Shown: positions 9,501-16,812 of the stretch, one piece after another
Numbering within the stretch: the stretch's first letter is position 1
Layout: every line of letters begins with the position of its first letter
From: Bacilli bacterium
GTDB lineage: Bacteria > Bacillota_I > Bacilli_A > RF39 > UBA660
Assembly: GCA_017441065.1 (NCBI GenBank)
Contig: JAFSAI010000004.1
Location: 1 to 58,494, forward strand
Direction of reading: 5' to 3'
Length of the DNA stretch: 58,494 nucleotides
Notes under the pieces: generated by a model
Database searches by the model: none
Told to the model about the DNA's origin: nothing
What the model saw: the letters and a program-made list of their open reading frames with translations, nothing else
Program-made: the position numbers and the translations under genes

Positions 9501-11270
9501 CTAGTTACCTCCTAATCCAAGACTTTCTCCACAAATCATTTCAAATTCAGGCCCTTGTAGAGCAGTGATCATAACATATTGTAAATATTCAAATTCAGGA
9601 TAATTTGTATCATTTATATATAATGGGTATAATGGAGCAATAAATGAATTATAAGCCATATACCAATCATAATAATCTTTAACTTGAGCATTAGTACTAT
9701 ATGGTTGTTCAATTTTTATATCTTCATCAGTATTTTTGAAACCATTTAATGTTAATGCAAATGTTGCAATATAGTTATATGCTTCTTTTTTTGCAGCTTC
9801 ATCAGTTGGATTTGCTAATACTTTTTTAGTTATTGTAGCAAATTCAGTTAAGAATAAATCCATATCTGATCCTTCAGCAGCAAAATATTGTAAAGCATCT
9901 AATTTTTTAACATCGTCAGCAGTTGTATTTCCAAATAATGCGTGTTCAACTACACCATTAAATGAAGTATTAAAGCTTTGTGCTAAGTTTGCATTATTTG
10001 TTGTGAATAATGTTTTGTTATCTAATGCCATAACTACTTCAACGATTTCATTAATAGTTGCATCTTGATAAAAACCAGTAGCTTGAATTTGATATGCACG
10101 ATTTACATAATCAACAGCTTTATCTGCTGTAATTTCATATTTAATTCTTGCATCTTCATAATCTTCAATGTAGTTTAAATTTAAATCTTTAGCTTGAGCA
10201 TATTCTTCAATAGCTGCAATATAAGGAACTTGTAATAATGTATCAATTACATCACTAGGTAAATTATTAAGCATTATTACTGCTAAATATTCATCGTATC
10301 CTTTATCAACTAATTTCTTAAGTTTTGCTTTATCTACATTTTCATACATTGTTTCAATACTATATGGATCTTTTGTATTTTCTGTAGATGTATTATTAAT
10401 TTGTTTATTACAACTTTTTGCCAATAACATAATTACAATTATTAAAATTATAGCTGAGATAACTCCAACAATTTTTTTCCAATGTTTCTTTAAGATATTA
10501 TCTTTTTCTTCTTTTTCTTTTTTTGTTCTTGCTTTTAAGAATTTTCTTTTTTCTTTCTTTTCTTCTTCTGCTTTTTTATCATTTTCCATTTCAATAACAA
10601 TGTCTTCTAAAGCAGAATTTCTAGATAATTCAATATCTTTTTTATATTTTTCAATAATTGCATCTTTATCAGCTTTTTTTGTTTTACTGTTTGCAATTGT
10701 TTTTAAATCTGCTTCAAGTTGTAATAAATCAACTTGTCCTTTTAAATAGTTTTCGATATGTTCAAGAATAGCTTTCTTTTCATCAATTTCTTCTTGAATA
10801 GCTTTTGTATCGAATCCTCTTTTTTTAGCAGCTTCAAGTTCTTTTTCTAATTCTTTTAATTCTGTTTCTAATTTAGTTTTTGTAGAACTTAAGTCTTTTA
10901 ATTCTTTAGCACTTAAACCAGTTAGGTCTGCAAGTTCTTTATCAGCCTCTTTATTTAAACTTTTAAATGTTTTAAGTAAAGAAGCAATAATTTTATTTTT
11001 TGCATCTGCAGATAACTTAGAATTTGCTAAATCTTCAAACCCTTTTAGAATTCCGTTATATAAATCCACTTCTCTAAAAAGATCTAATTTCTTTTGTAAT
11101 TCAGCAATAATTTCTGCTAATTGTTGATTTCTTTTATTTTCCTTTCTTGATAAACTTTCACCTTTAGAAACTTTATCAACTAAAGCCTTTCTTTCATCTT
11201 GGGCTTCTTTTAATTTTGTTGTTAATTGTGTTTTGTATTCTTCTATTTTTTTGATTGTTTCAGCATTCAT
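9501..11270 (-). CDS. Coiled-coil membrane protein, function unknown
   Basis: 589 aa from the ATG at 11270, chosen because AAGGGGGA lies just upstream and the residues added by the longer frame look non-coding. Residues 1-270 are a highly charged helical region rich in Glu and Lys with coiled-coil character (ETIKKIEEYKTQL, KLETELKELEKELEAAKKRG). A basic stretch then leads into one membrane helix (IVGVISAIILIIVIMLLA), followed by a Cys and an extracellular helical domain of about 300 residues. It is the first gene of an operon with the Cys-rich repeat protein, so the pair may form one envelope structure spanning the membrane. No family recognised. Confidence 0.65.
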   Translation of the reverse strand: MNAETIKKIEEYKTQLTTKLKEAQDERKALVDKVSKGESLSRKENKRNQQLAEIIAELQKKLDLFREVDLYNGILKGFEDLANSKLSADAKNKIIASLLKTFKSLNKEADKELADLTGLSAKELKDLSSTKTKLETELKELEKELEAAKKRGFDTKAIQEEIDEKKAILEHIENYLKGQVDLLQLEADLKTIANSKTKKADKDAIIEKYKKDIELSRNSALEDIVIEMENDKKAEEEKKEKRKFLKARTKKEKEEKDNILKKHWKKIVGVISAIILIIVIMLLAKSCNKQINNTSTENTKDPYSIETMYENVDKAKLKKLVDKGYDEYLAVIMLNNLPSDVIDTLLQVPYIAAIEEYAQAKDLNLNYIEDYEDARIKYEITADKAVDYVNRAYQIQATGFYQDATINEIVEVVMALDNKTLFTTNNANLAQSFNTSFNGVVEHALFGNTTADDVKKLDALQYFAAEGSDMDLFLTEFATITKKVLANPTDEAAKKEAYNYIATFALTLNGFKNTDEDIKIEQPYSTNAQVKDYYDWYMAYNSFIAPLYPLYINDTNYPEFEYLQYVMITALQGPEFEMICGESLGLGGN

Positions 11271-11432
11271 TTTCAAAATCCCCCTTATGATTACTAAATA
11301 CATCGTATCCGCTAGTCGCCACGGATAATTATGAATAATAATTATCTAGCTTTATGGGCTATTTATTATTCATAAAAACCCCTTTCTTGTGAATACGCGC
11401 TTTATGATACCATAAAATGCCTTAAATGTCAA
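11271..11432 (-). promoter_or_regulatory. Promoter and long structured leader of the coiled-coil operon
   Basis: On the minus strand a TTGACA box (plus 11427-11432), a 17-bp spacer and a TATCAT box (11404-11409) form a strong promoter. The leader is about 130 nt and strongly structured. TATGAATAATA pairs with TATTATTCATA across 22 nt, and TATCCG pairs with CGGATA around a 10-nt loop (TGGCGACTAG). I do not match it to a riboswitch class I know. A protein-binding leader is another option. Confidence 0.5.
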
Positions 11433-11475
11433 TAAAAAAGTGATAGATGTTTACTACCACTTAACTTGAGATTCG

Positions 11476-11907
11476 TTAGTCAATTTTACCAAGTAACCAG
11501 TCGACTGATACATTAAATTTTTTTGCAAATTGATAAATAAAAGTTGTAGACACAAGATATCTGCCTCTTTCATAATCACACCATACAGATGGTGAAGTGT
11601 TAAGAAATTTTGCAAGTTTACTTTGTGTATAGTTATTTTCTTTACGAACTTGTCTAATTCTTTGTCTTGTTTTTTCACGATCAATTGGTTGATGTGAGTT
11701 TTTATACTGTTTTATATCAGTAATTCCAAAAACATAATCTAATGATACGTCGAAGTAATTGGCGAAGTCGTTTAATCTTTTTAAAGGTATAATATTATGA
11801 TTATTTTCGAGTACTGCATAGGTGGAACGTTTTATACCCATGTATTCGGCAACTTCTTTTTGTTTTTTGTCGCTAGTCTGACGAATCTCCTTCATCCTTT
11901 TAATCAT
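11476..11907 (-). CDS. Tandem-HTH XRE-family transcriptional regulator
   Basis: 143 aa made of two helix-turn-helix domains in a row. The first is residues 1-63 (KEVAEYMGIKRSTYAVLEN then FDVSLDYVFGI). The second is about 78-143 (TQSKLAKFLNTSPSVWCDYERG then FNVSVDWLLGK). Two complete XRE domains in one chain let a monomer contact both half-sites. It lies upstream of the coiled-coil operon and divergent from the DGR-side gene at 12077, so either may be its target. The start could be the ATG at 11907 or the one at 11895. Neither has a strong ribosome site. Confidence 0.85.
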   Translation of the reverse strand: MIKRMKEIRQTSDKKQKEVAEYMGIKRSTYAVLENNHNIIPLKRLNDFANYFDVSLDYVFGITDIKQYKNSHQPIDREKTRQRIRQVRKENNYTQSKLAKFLNTSPSVWCDYERGRYLVSTTFIYQFAKKFNVSVDWLLGKID

Positions 11908-12076
11908 TTTTCGCTGACCACCAAATTCATTTTATTTGATTTCTGTGGCAAAAAATTAAAACGTTGCAAATGCCGATTTAAATCGTTTCTGGCTGTATTT
12001 ATTTTAAATTTTGGATGTTTTATTATTTAAATATAGTAGGGGTAATAAATAAAATTTTGAAAGCAGGAATTAGATA

Positions 12077-12919
12077 GTGAAGAGGACTATTTTAAAAATA
12101 AAACATTATTTTAAAAGCAAAAAAGTAGTATTATCTTTAATACTATTTTTCACGATGATTCTTTCTGGATTATGTATAAGTGTTGTGTCTGCGTATTACA
12201 ATTCATCATCAACATTTTCGTTTTTAGGTACAATTATTGGCGATTTTGCATCGGGAGACGGTGACATAAACGTTATTGTTTATGTTGAGGGCGATTCTGG
12301 TAGGTATAATCTAATTAAAAGTATACCATCTTATGGGTATGTTTTAAATACTGAAAAAACTTCTTGTGATGTTGATTATACAATTGTTGGCAGTCAAATT
12401 GTACTTAATACAACAACTAAAACAGTTTGCAAATTCTATTATGATAAGGAAATGGACCCAGATATAAAAGCATTTGTTATGTTAGAAAATGATGCTGGTA
12501 GTTATGACTATAATGGTAAGAGTTATTTGTTATCTAATACTATACCAGCATATGGTTATAGCTATTTAGAATATAAATGCGATGATGAAGAAGCAAATAC
12601 TACATTAACTTATAATGCATCGACAAGAGAAATAACTGTTTCGACTACAGAACAAAATGTTTGTTATGTTTATTTTGAAAATGTTATCAATACCAATTTG
12701 GTAGTAAATGTATATATTGAGCAAGAAGATAGTGAAGCATATTTAAATGTTCAGACAATACCTGGACATAAAGAATATGTTAAATCCACTACTAAAACTA
12801 GTTATTGCGAAGATAGTAACGGTAATTCAATAGATGCAACTATTACTTATGAAAATGGCGAATTGGTTGTTGATAGTGATAGTGTAGGAGTTTGTTATGT
12901 ATATCTTGATTTAAAGTAG
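12077..12919 (+). CDS. Secreted three-domain surface protein, probable partner of the DGR target
   Basis: 280 aa from a GTG preceded by AGCAGGAATTAG. A basic N-terminus and hydrophobic stretch (about 19-39) ends in VVSA-YY, a plausible signal-peptidase site. The mature part is three related units of about 65-75 residues, each starting with VIVYVEGDSGRYN-like sequence and closing with a paired-Cys VCKFYYD, VCYVYFE or VCYVYLD strand. The same unit is the N-terminal domain of the DGR target protein that follows 32 bp downstream, so the two genes are likely co-transcribed and the proteins may associate. No catalytic motif is visible. Function unknown. Confidence 0.65.
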   Translation: MKRTILKIKHYFKSKKVVLSLILFFTMILSGLCISVVSAYYNSSSTFSFLGTIIGDFASGDGDINVIVYVEGDSGRYNLIKSIPSYGYVLNTEKTSCDVDYTIVGSQIVLNTTTKTVCKFYYDKEMDPDIKAFVMLENDAGSYDYNGKSYLLSNTIPAYGYSYLEYKCDDEEANTTLTYNASTREITVSTTEQNVCYVYFENVINTNLVVNVYIEQEDSEAYLNVQTIPGHKEYVKSTTKTSYCEDSNGNSIDATITYENGELVVDSDSVGVCYVYLDLK

Positions 12920-12951
12920 ATTAATCAATGTGTTAGAGAAGGAGAGTTAAT

Positions 12952-14637
12952 ATGAAAAATAAAAGAAGAAGATTTTATAACATAGCAATAGTATGCTTAG
13001 TAGTAATTGAAAGTATATTTATTTATCTATCATATAGATCATTTGGTAATAAAGAAATGATTTTGGATGAAGTTAATTTAACAGCTGGAAAGCCGGTTGA
13101 AAAAGATAATTTATTTGCTTTTATGATAGAACAAGAAAATGGCGAATATGTAAAAAGTGATTTAGATACTTGGCCAACTGATATGGTTTTCAATGCTGCT
13201 AAATCAGGGTGTATTGATGCTGATGGTAATACAATAGAAGGTGCATTAGTTTTTGATAATACAACACATATGGCAACATTAACTACTAATGCAACTGCAT
13301 ATTGTTATTTATATTTCAGTATTGATATGGCATTTACTTTCTATTTAGGAGGAAGTGATAATCCATCTCATACTTCAAGTACTGAAACACCGGTATATTT
13401 AAATTGGGATGCAACTGATGTAGTAGAATATTGTGTAACTAATACAGTAGGTACTGATAATTGTACATGGAAAACAGTTTCATCTAAACCAACTACAGGA
13501 ATTCATACATTAACTAGTGGTGATGATGTTAAAATAGCATATGCATATCTTAAAGATGAAGATGGCGCTATTTCAAAAAGAGTTCCGGATAGAATTATAT
13601 TAGATACAACAATTCCTGTTGTAACGAGTTTAACTAATACAGGTTATGGATTTGATTATATATCAGTACAAGTATCAGGAGCAGATGAAAGTGGTGGTAT
13701 TGCGAAATTTTATTATAAAATTGGTGATGGTGATTACGTTGCAAGTACTACAAATAGTTATAAATTTAGTGGTTTAACTCATGGTAATAGTTACGATGTA
13801 AGTGTATATATTGAGGATGTAGCTGGTAATAAGTCAGCAGTTGTTACAAATACATATTCTACTAAATCTAATGGTTTAGGAACAGCAATAGAAGCAGGAA
13901 TGTATAGATATCAAGGAACAGATGCAATGAACTATATATGTTTTGGTACTACAGTAAAAAGTGAATGTGTAGGAAAGACAGATGCATATATGTACAGAAT
14001 AATCGGAATAAGACCAAATGGTCAAATGAAATTAATCAAAAAAGAAGCACTAAATACTGGAGTAAAATGGTGGAGTGATTATACAACAGACGTAACATGG
14101 CCAAATAGTTTAATATATACAACAATAAACGGAAATGAATTCTTGTTAAGCGAAACATATGTGCCAACAGGATGGGAAAGTAAAATAGCAACAACAAGTT
14201 GGTATTATGGAGATACAACAAATAGTGGATCATATAAAGGAGAAACAATGTATCCAATAGAAAACCCATTCGGAGAATCAACAGCATCAAATAGATTCAC
14301 AAATACAGTAAGTGCTAAAATAGGGTTAATGTATATACATGATTATTACTATGCATATGCATCAGGCGGAGCCCCAGGAAGTTATAGTAATGCGAAAACA
14401 GCATGGATACATATGAGCAAAAACGATAGTGGAGCCCCATCAAGTTATGAATGGACAATGTCGCGTTACGGTTTGTATAGCGGTTATTACCGTGCGTGGG
14501 GTGTGCTTTCGGGCGGTGATGTCTTTAGGTATTATTTGATTTATGCTTATTCGGTTCGCCCAGTCTTCTATCTGACATCCGATGTAGAGATAATAGGTGG
14601 AACAGGAACAATAGATGATCCATTCTTAATAAGTTAG
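12952..14637 (+). CDS. DGR target protein 1, membrane-anchored with hypervariable C-terminal domain
   Basis: 561 aa with ribosome site GAAGGAGAG. Layout: a membrane anchor (about 8-27), the shared N-terminal domain (to about 125), an Ig-like unit beginning FTFYLGGSDNPSHT (about 126-210), a fibronectin-III-like unit (about 213-303), then the C-terminal domain shared by all paralogs (MYRYQGTDAMNYICFGT, MYRIIGI, LMYIHDYYYAYASGG). The last 60 residues hold the variable repeat at DNA 14463-14563, then SVRPVFYLTSDV. In this gene all ten AAT codons of template TR2 have become other codons (six Tyr, and one each of Gly, Leu, Phe and Ile), giving a ligand-facing surface rich in aromatics. Known DGR targets use a C-type-lectin fold for this. 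That fold is inferred here. The protein likely displays a changeable binding site on the cell surface. Confidence 0.9.
   Translation: MKNKRRRFYNIAIVCLVVIESIFIYLSYRSFGNKEMILDEVNLTAGKPVEKDNLFAFMIEQENGEYVKSDLDTWPTDMVFNAAKSGCIDADGNTIEGALVFDNTTHMATLTTNATAYCYLYFSIDMAFTFYLGGSDNPSHTSSTETPVYLNWDATDVVEYCVTNTVGTDNCTWKTVSSKPTTGIHTLTSGDDVKIAYAYLKDEDGAISKRVPDRIILDTTIPVVTSLTNTGYGFDYISVQVSGADESGGIAKFYYKIGDGDYVASTTNSYKFSGLTHGNSYDVSVYIEDVAGNKSAVVTNTYSTKSNGLGTAIEAGMYRYQGTDAMNYICFGTTVKSECVGKTDAYMYRIIGIRPNGQMKLIKKEALNTGVKWWSDYTTDVTWPNSLIYTTINGNEFLLSETYVPTGWESKIATTSWYYGDTTNSGSYKGETMYPIENPFGESTASNRFTNTVSAKIGLMYIHDYYYAYASGGAPGSYSNAKTAWIHMSKNDSGAPSSYEWTMSRYGLYSGYYRAWGVLSGGDVFRYYLIYAYSVRPVFYLTSDVEIIGGTGTIDDPFLIS
14463..14563 (+). 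repeat. DGR variable repeat VR1
   Basis: This 101-bp stretch aligns without gaps to TR2 (15724-15824). There are 14 differences, all at template A: ten to T, three to G and one to C. No other base differs. It sits in frame near the 3' end of the target gene, the classic VR position. The shared 3' edge is TCGGTTCGCCCAG. Beyond it VR1 and the template differ (TCTTCTATC against CCCACTATA), the expected contrast between the homing-initiation site and its template version. Confidence 0.95.
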
Positions 14638-14648
14638 AAGATTTCAAA

Positions 14649-14681
14649 ATCGCCCAGGGTGGCATTTGGCGCCCAGGCGAT
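14649..14681 (+). other. Post-VR hairpin 1
   Basis: An imperfect hairpin starts 11 nt after the stop of the target gene. ATCGCC (14649-14654) pairs with GGCGAT (14676-14681), and GGGTG (14657-14661) pairs with CGCCC (14670-14674). The left half (ATCGCCCAGGGTGGCATTTGG) is repeated exactly after the second target at about 22701. In the Bordetella phage DGR a hairpin just downstream of VR raises homing efficiency. A like role here is inference. Confidence 0.6.
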
Positions 14682-14687
14682 ATATAT

Positions 14688-14719
14688 AACACTCATTGTA
14701 AAACAATGAGTGTTTTTTT
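14688..14719 (+). terminator. Strong terminator after DGR target 1
   Basis: AACACTCATTGT and ACAATGAGTGTT arms, 12 bp, with a 3-nt AAA loop and a run of seven T. It separates the target-gene transcript from the TR1 transcription unit. Confidence 0.9.
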
Positions 14720-14729
14720 CAAAATGTTA

Positions 14730-15003
14730 TATAATAGATGTAGGTAATCTTGATAAAGAATTTACGCGTTACGGTGGCTCTAGTAGTTTCAATGCGTGGA
14801 ATGTGAATTCGAACGGTAATGTCAATAACAATAATTTGACGAATACGAATTCGGTTCGCCCAGCCCACTATAACTTGAATGATAGTATGGCTAAGGTTAT
14901 ACTTTTGGGAAGATAGAGGACAAAGATTATCTAGGAATTTTATTCCAAATTAAAAACGGAGATGGTTTATTTTACGAAATAACCTGTTACTCCGTTATTT
15001 TTT
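14730..15003 (+). ncRNA. DGR template RNA 1 (TR1 unit)
   Basis: An independent transcription unit with a TATAAT box at 14730-14735. RNA likely starts near 14742 and ends in a T-run at about 14997-15003. The template core is 14766-14863 (98 bp) and is flanked by the same GCGTTACGG and TCGGTTCGCCCAG ends as the VRs. The 3' part is a structured tail shared with TR2. It has a GGAAT/ATTCC hairpin (14934-14946). A terminal stem follows, with outer pairs AACGGAG/CTCCGTT and inner pairs GGT/ACC plus TATTT/AAATA around a TACG loop with one bulged T. Translation of the core gives many Asn codons (13 AAT or AAC), which are safe to randomise because changes at their adenines cannot create stops. No VR in this window derives from TR1. 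Confidence 0.88.
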
Positions 15004-15020
15004 GTGGAAAATTTTATTAG

Positions 15021-15068
15021 AAAAAAAGGAAATTAAAGAAAAAAGTTGTAAATATATATATGAGGAGG
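15021..15068 (+). promoter_or_regulatory. Shared accessory-gene upstream block (copy before the CdiA-C-like gene)
   Basis: An A-run, GGAAAT, then AAAGAAAAAAGTT and an AT-rich stretch. The first half is nearly identical to the blocks before the YhcG, ORF6N and KilA-N genes in this window. The end differs: GAGGAGG in place of GTGAAAGG. Confidence 0.55.
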
Positions 15069-15090
15069 TATTGATGTATGAAATTAAATA

Positions 15091-15627
15091 ATGAATAAAA
15101 ATTATATAGATGTAACAAAAGAATGGTTAAGGGAAGCTATACCTAATAGTCATAAAGTAGAAGAACAATTATATTATGAATCTGATGGTGTCAAATATGA
15201 AGTAGATGGTAAAAAAGTTGTATTAGACTATTCAAAAAAAGAAAGAGAAGTAGCTGAGTGGTTAGAAAATACTTTTGGTGGAGAAATAAAAATGATACCT
15301 AGAGTAAATTATCCTAAAAATATAATGACTCAAGATTATATTTTTAGAGGTATGAAATTTGATTTAAAAATAATAATGGGAAATGGAAATAAAACAATAG
15401 ATTCTGCATTAAAAAGTAAAAAAAATCAAGCTACTAATTTTATTTTGGATATAAGTAAAACTACATTGCCTTTAGAAAAAGTGAAAAATCAAATACAAAA
15501 GATTTATAGTTCTTATAATAGATTGTGGTTAAATATTATAATTTTAAAAGATGATAATAAATTAATATGCGTTTATAAAAGAAAAAAGAAGTTGACCACC
15601 AGTCCCAACAATATGGACCAAGATTAA
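15091..15627 (+). CDS. CdiA C-terminal-like (tRNA nuclease fold) protein between the two TRs
   Basis: 178 aa, soluble. From about residue 50 it resembles stand-alone CdiA-C-type nuclease domains: EREVAEWLENTFGGEIKMIPRV, then the DYIFRGMKFDLK core and KKNQATNFILDIS. These belong to contact-dependent toxins and phage head-associated proteins. The assignment rests on memory of the family pattern. No immunity gene is evident next to it. The ribosome site GAGGAGG ends at 15068, too far from the ATG. A five-codon mini-ORF (15074-15091) ends in TAATG and overlaps the start codon, so translation probably depends on reinitiation. It shares the upstream block of the palindrome-bearing genes. Its last codons lie inside a terminator hairpin (AAAGAAGTT with AACTTCTTT). 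Confidence 0.6.
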   Translation: MNKNYIDVTKEWLREAIPNSHKVEEQLYYESDGVKYEVDGKKVVLDYSKKEREVAEWLENTFGGEIKMIPRVNYPKNIMTQDYIFRGMKFDLKIIMGNGNKTIDSALKSKKNQATNFILDISKTTLPLEKVKNQIQKIYSSYNRLWLNIIILKDDNKLICVYKRKKKLTTSPNNMDQD

Positions 15628-15689
15628 CTTCTTTGTAATTATATTATATGATTTTTAACAAAAATATGCAATGAATTTTTAAATTATTA

Positions 15690-15975
15690 TATAATTATGA
15701 TAGGTAGTCTTGAAAAATGATATGCGTTACGGTTTGAATAGCGGTAATTACCGTGCGTGGAATGTGAATTCGGACGGTGATGTCAATAGGAATAATTTGA
15801 ATAATGCTAATTCGGTTCGCCCAGCCCACTATAACTTGAATGATAGTATGGTTATGATTATACTTTTGGGAAGATAGAGGACAAAGATTATCTAGGATAT
15901 ATTTATCCGAATTAGAAATGGAGATGGCTAATTTTAAGAAATTGCCTAGATACTCCATTATTTTATTTGGCAATA
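15690..15975 (+). ncRNA. DGR template RNA 2 (TR2 unit)
   Basis: A second template unit with a TATAAT box at 15690-15695 and a likely start near 15702. The template core is 15724-15824 (101 bp), the exact donor of VR1 apart from adenine sites. The core reads in frame as RYGLNSGNYRAWNVNSDG and so on, with ten AAT codons. The tail has the same fold as TR1 with changed bases but kept pairing: GGATA/TATCC (15895-15908), outer AATGGAG/CTCCATT (15917-15923 and 15953-15959), inner GGC/GCC and AATTT/AAATT with the same bulged T and a TAAG loop. The T-tract after the stem is weak (TTATTTTATTT), so some read-through into the RT operon is possible. Confidence 0.92.
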
Positions 15976-15994
15976 TTTGTGAGTGTGTTATAAT
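15967..15994 (+). promoter_or_regulatory. Promoter of the DGR protein operon
   Basis: TTGGCA (15967-15972), a 16-bp spacer and TATAAT (15989-15994). The leader then carries an AGGAGG (about 16008-16013) with no ORF behind it and about 70 nt before the first gene. Confidence 0.55.
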
Positions 15995-16082
15995 CTAATT
16001 AAGACTAGGAGGTGTAGTAGTAATATAGAATATAGATAGAATTTATGAGACATGCGATAAAATAGATAGAAAGTAAAAAAAG

Positions 16083-16472
16083 GTGGTCAAAATAAAAAAA
16101 GAGTTAATTGAACTCAGAAAATCTGGCAAATTTTATAATTCTTTTGGTGATGATGCGATAATTTTACATTACCTTATGGGATATAAAATAGTAGCAGAAA
16201 AAGGAGGCGTTGGGTTTCCTGAAACTGCTTTTAATAAAGTTATAAATGCTTTGGAAGATGAAGAGATATCTTACAAAGTATATGAAAAAGATAATATTAT
16301 TGCAGAAAAAGACTTTAAGAAATTAAATAGTTATAAAAGTATTTTAAAAAAAGGAATAAGTGAATTATCTGTAGAAGAAAGATTTAATAAAATTGAAAAG
16401 AGAATACGTGAGTTAAATGCTAAAGAGCTTGACTATGTTCTTGAAGTAATAGAGAATGCAATATCACACTGA
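16083..16472 (+). CDS. DGR accessory protein resembling MutS domain I
   Basis: 129 aa from a GTG (GTGGTCAAAATA). The segment FYNSFGDDAIILHYLMGYKIVAEKGGVGFPETAFNKVINALEDE follows the pattern of the MutS N-terminal mismatch-recognition domain (GDDA, a gly-phe-pro turn, a helix, then a strand ending ISYKVYEKD). A helical C-terminal tail follows (from about 85). MutS-domain-I-like proteins are known DGR accessories in some lineages. The role may be binding TR-VR mispairs or the template RNA. It opens the operon with avd and the RT. Similarity is judged by eye only. Confidence 0.6.
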   Translation: MVKIKKELIELRKSGKFYNSFGDDAIILHYLMGYKIVAEKGGVGFPETAFNKVINALEDEEISYKVYEKDNIIAEKDFKKLNSYKSILKKGISELSVEERFNKIEKRIRELNAKELDYVLEVIENAISH

Positions 16473-16494
16473 AAAATTTTTAATAATAAAAAAC

Positions 16495-16812
16495 ATGAAA
16501 AAATTTATATTAGGATTAGAAACCTTATTGGTTAACTTTCCTAAAAAAGAATTTTTAACAAAAGATATGATATATAAAGATGCATTAAAAGTTTTAGAAT
16601 TAGTATATGTTGCGAATGATATAGAAGATTTGAAAGATAAAAGAAATATACAAGTAGAAATATTAGGTAAACTTAATATGCTTGATTTTTATTTAGAAAG
16701 AGCTTATAAAAAGAAATATATAAATGAAAAGCAATGTATGGCTAAATCTAATGAATTAGAACAAATAAGTAAAATGGTATACAAGTGGATAAAAAGTGAA
16801 AGAGTATGCTAA
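16495..16812 (+). CDS. avd: Avd-like four-helix-bundle DGR accessory protein
   Basis: 105 aa from the ATG at 16495. The upstream residues of the longer frame overlap the MutS-like gene and look spurious. The sequence is almost all helix: GLETLLVNFPKKEFLTKDMIYKDALKVLELVYVAND, LKDKRNIQVEILGKLNMLDFYLERAYKK, then NEKQCMAKSNELEQISKMVYKWIKSE. Length, basic charge (many Lys), the order of helices and the closing WIK segment fit the Avd family. Avd forms a pentameric barrel that binds the RT and template RNA and is needed for cDNA synthesis. Its 3' end overlaps the RT start by 17 bp, a typical DGR arrangement. Confidence 0.85.
   Translation: MKKFILGLETLLVNFPKKEFLTKDMIYKDALKVLELVYVANDIEDLKDKRNIQVEILGKLNMLDFYLERAYKKKYINEKQCMAKSNELEQISKMVYKWIKSERVC

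Noticed and set aside
11797-12030. 77-codon plus-strand frame
   Set aside because: Antisense to the start of the two-HTH regulator and its promoter region. No ribosome site, and it is full of Phe and Cys, typical of AT-rich noise.
14710-14916. 68-codon open frame over TR1
   Set aside because: It is the in-frame reading of the template repeat (it ends in the SVRPAHYNLND template flank). It has no ribosome site and TRs are not translated.
15695-15973. 92-codon minus-strand frame over TR2
   Set aside because: An antisense shadow of the template RNA with no promoter or ribosome site.
16007-16082. A gene after the AGGAGG at about 16008
   Set aside because: No start codon with an open frame follows. 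The possible frames close within six codons.
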